Assembly (NCBI GenBank): GCA_015039365.1
Contig: WION01000736.1
Coordinates: 1 to 22,147 of the forward strand
From: Amanita rubescens
Taxonomy: Eukaryota; Basidiomycota; Agaricomycetes; Agaricales; Amanitaceae
Length of the DNA: 22,147 nt
Direction of reading: 5' to 3'
Shown: positions 20,939 to 22,147 of the stretch, piece by piece
How the letters are laid out: every line of letters begins with the position of its first letter
Position numbering within the stretch: the stretch's first letter is position 1
Notes under the pieces: generated by a model
What the model saw: only the letters and a program-made list of their open reading frames with translations
Told to the model about the DNA's origin: nothing
Databases searched by the model: none
Position numbers and translations under genes: made by a program

Positions 20939-21246
20939 GTGAGTGATATCAGCATGAGATTTATTAATACTGTGACATTTATCTATATGCTAGTTTGTAA
21001 GTCAGAAGTCCACTTCTGCATTTGAAATCTGATTTTTATAAAATAAAAGGGACCACTTTGTCTTTGTTTGGAGATGTTCCAAACAAATTTTCAATAACTG
21101 TATGCATTACTCTTACCCTTGTGGTAAATAACTGATATCAGGACAATTGAAGCCCACAGCCTGCCAAGTTTTAATTTGTAAAAGTTGCTTCTCTTCACTA
21201 ACTCTCTTCATGCTAATGCATTCAAGCAATGAATATTATTGCTAAG

Positions 21247-21411
21247 CTATCATTTGGATTGGCAAACCATTCCGGGAATCAGTCATGAAGGCTTTTGAGA
21301 AATTTAAGAGAGAGGGCTATGTGCAGAAACTGAAAATGGCCATTACTTTGCAGGCCATAAATTTGAGCAAGGAAGACTTAGTTGTATTTATGTGCCAGCA
21401 TGTGATTGATG
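21247..21411 (+). CDS. likely C-terminal exon of the GTPase gene
   Basis: After an acceptor GCTAAG (21246) one frame stays open for 165 nt (IIWIGKPFRESVMKAFEKF, then REGYVQKLKMAITLQ and INLSKEDLVVFMCQHVID), ending at a GTACGT donor at 21412. Its codons resemble those of the upstream GTPase exons in AT bias. An amphipathic C-terminal helix region of this type is what I would expect at the end of such GTPases. A further acceptor (GAGGCAG, 21461) would add a short last exon with a TGA at 21503-21505. How the exon connects to the array (21003-21246) is unresolved. A candidate exon at 21050-21123 (TTLSLFGDVPNKFSITVCIT) is open but its downstream joins are out of phase. Confidence 0.5.
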
Positions 21412-21465
21412 GTACGTCCTTCAGTTTCAATTAATAAAATACCCATGCACATTTGAGGCAGGATG

Positions 21466-21648
21466 TCATTCCACACTCCAAGTTGGCAGTGCTTCCACAG
21501 TATGAAACTCATTTGATTTACCTGGATATGCTTCATCTTTTGCCACTACTATTTTCATCACATTGTACTTAAGTTTCTTACTTTTGCTGTCAAAACTTCT
21601 TCCATAAAAGTATGCAGGCTCTGTGTTAGGAGGTGATCCCAGACACAA
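21466..21648 (-). other. coding-like open frame, unassigned
   Basis: A minus-strand frame (SLGSPPNTEPAYFYG-like start, then SFDSKSKKLKYNVMKIVVAK and AYPGKSNEFHTVEALPTW) has coding-like composition and stops at 21466. It overlaps the putative last GTPase exon on the other strand by about 40 nt, so at most one of the two is likely right. I do not recognise a family and see no upstream exon that joins in phase. Confidence 0.25.
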
Positions 21649-21779
21649 TCACTAAGACACTCGAGACTTGAACGCAGAAGGGAAAATGAGACTAGATTGA
21701 GTCTATGGATGACAGAAACAATTGTAAGGCTAAGGGACTCATACATGCATAACAGTATATATACTAGGACTCGTTATTC

Positions 21780-22026
21780 CCAGGCTATCATCCCGCGGAA
21801 TCCTTAGGTAAGCATGGGAACTTTCTTGAATTTAATGAAAAAGAAAAGAAATGAAATATAATGAAATAATCACCGTTACACTCTGATTATACCATGATCA
21901 TGGACTGTAGCCAAGGCATGCATCAGGATTTCAGCTGGGTTTGGTGTAACTAGATAGTTCTGATTAACAAATCCCACTCTGCAATTACTACATAAAACAT
22001 TATCAGGACTTATCTACCATTTACAG
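21780..22026. other. AT-rich intergenic or intronic sequence
   Basis: No coding frame is visible. The right end (CATTTACAG at 22026) is a good acceptor for the exon candidate that follows. Confidence 0.3.
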
Positions 22027-22125
22027 GGTTGTTAGTAACAAAGGATCATACATGATACACTTCAAGCATACAATCTGGACCCAGGCCATTGTGGAGCTCA
22101 TGAAATCATGGACTTTGGGCAACAG
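22027..22125 (+). CDS. internal exon of an unknown gene at the window edge
   Basis: 99 nt are flanked by a good acceptor (TTTACAG) and a donor (CAG then GTCAGT at 22126). They are open in one frame (VVSNKGSYMIHFKHTIWT then QAIVELMKSWTLGN) with coding-like codons and matching end phases. The gene would continue past the window edge. The family is not recognised; it could belong to a separate gene or to more distal exons of the GTPase locus. Confidence 0.4.
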
Positions 22126-22147
22126 GTCAGTACTTTACACTCCCCCC

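Larger units (their letters stand above)
18047..21002 (+). repeat. tandem array of >40 intron-like units with 3-nt spacers (putative microexon array)
   Basis: Units of about 48-82 nt (two longer at the left end) begin GTGAGT-like and end AACAG-like. Spacers, as start and bases: 18050 CAT, 18184 TGG, 18240 TTT, 18294 GAA, 18358 ACA, 18416 GCA, 18483 AAA, 18538 AAT, 18599 CGA, 18657 GCA, 18721 AAA, 18786 TCA, 18854 TAT, 18918 TCT, 18985 CAT, 19054 GAA, 19119 GAT, 19183 CAT, 19251 TAT, 19319 TTT, 19378 GCA, 19441 TTT, 19509 GGA, 19571 TAT, 19631 TTT, 19695 CGT, 19749 GGA, 19830 GCA, 19896 CATGGA, 19966 CCTGAA, 20039 CCAACA, 20108 AAAGGAATT, 20182 TTT, 20248 CCA, 20308 GTA, 20374 GGA, 20444 CAA, 20506 CAT, 20566 GAA, 20629 TTT, 20680 GGA, 20742 AAA, 20827 GAA, 20994 TTT (20886 ATT is weaker). 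All lengths are multiples of three and none is a stop. Unit interiors share a diverged consensus (GACATT, CATTTTTCTGAAA, CTCATCACAT, CCTATGACCAACAG). Probably related introns in the GTPase gene; a minisatellite is the alternative. Confidence 0.85.

Noticed and set aside
18047..21002. CRISPR-like array
   Set aside because: The repeats are diverged, the invariant part is splice-site-like, spacers are 3 nt and the context is a eukaryotic intron-containing gene.
18047..21002. Simple recent minisatellite
   Set aside because: Not fully excluded, but unit lengths vary from 48 to over 80 nt, interiors are strongly diverged while borders are kept, and spacer trinucleotides vary freely in frame; a recent satellite would show the opposite.

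Overview
The window looks like nuclear DNA of an agaricomycete (mushroom-forming basidiomycete). Genes are dense on both strands and cut by many 43-67 nt GT-AG introns. The recognisable families (AIM9-like kinase, YBP/glomulin family, F-box/LRR protein, small secreted cysteine protein, fungal P-loop GTPase) are typical of that group. Everything here was read by eye; no search or alignment was run.

Layout. 1-310: AT-rich, LTR-like sequence of uncertain origin. 577-2391 (-): mitochondrial AIM9-like APH-fold kinase with two frameshifts and a lost catalytic Asp. 3136-4803 (-): YBP/ALF4/glomulin-family gene with frameshifts. 4905-5978 (+): intact seven-exon phosphomannomutase, divergent from the previous gene across about 100 bp. 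7181-7705 (-): intact four-exon small secreted cysteine protein. 9347-11748 (-): intact four-exon acylaminoacyl-peptidase with a full catalytic triad. 11922-12450 (+): probable broken small gene. 12472-13807 (-): F-box/LRR-type gene with frameshifts. 13808-16621: no confident gene.

From about 16.5 kb the DNA becomes clearly more AT-rich. A multi-exon P-loop GTPase gene starts at 16622 and its GTPase domain runs to 17926. It is followed by about 3 kb of tandem units of roughly 50-80 nt. Each unit starts with a 5' splice-site-like GTGAGT and ends with a 3' splice-site-like AACAG. Consecutive units are separated by 3 nt in 40 cases, 6 nt in three and 9 nt in one. Beyond the array, at 21247-21411, lies an exon that looks like the C-terminal part of the same protein. 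The simplest reading is an array of more than 40 related (introner-like) spliceosomal introns separated by single-codon microexons. The conservative alternative is a minisatellite inside one giant intron. This is the most unusual object in the window.

A second theme is that several otherwise well-conserved genes carry single-base insertions, nearly all inside homopolymer runs and all in the +1 direction, while three genes of the same window are clean. This could be gene decay or an insertion-biased sequencing or assembly artefact.
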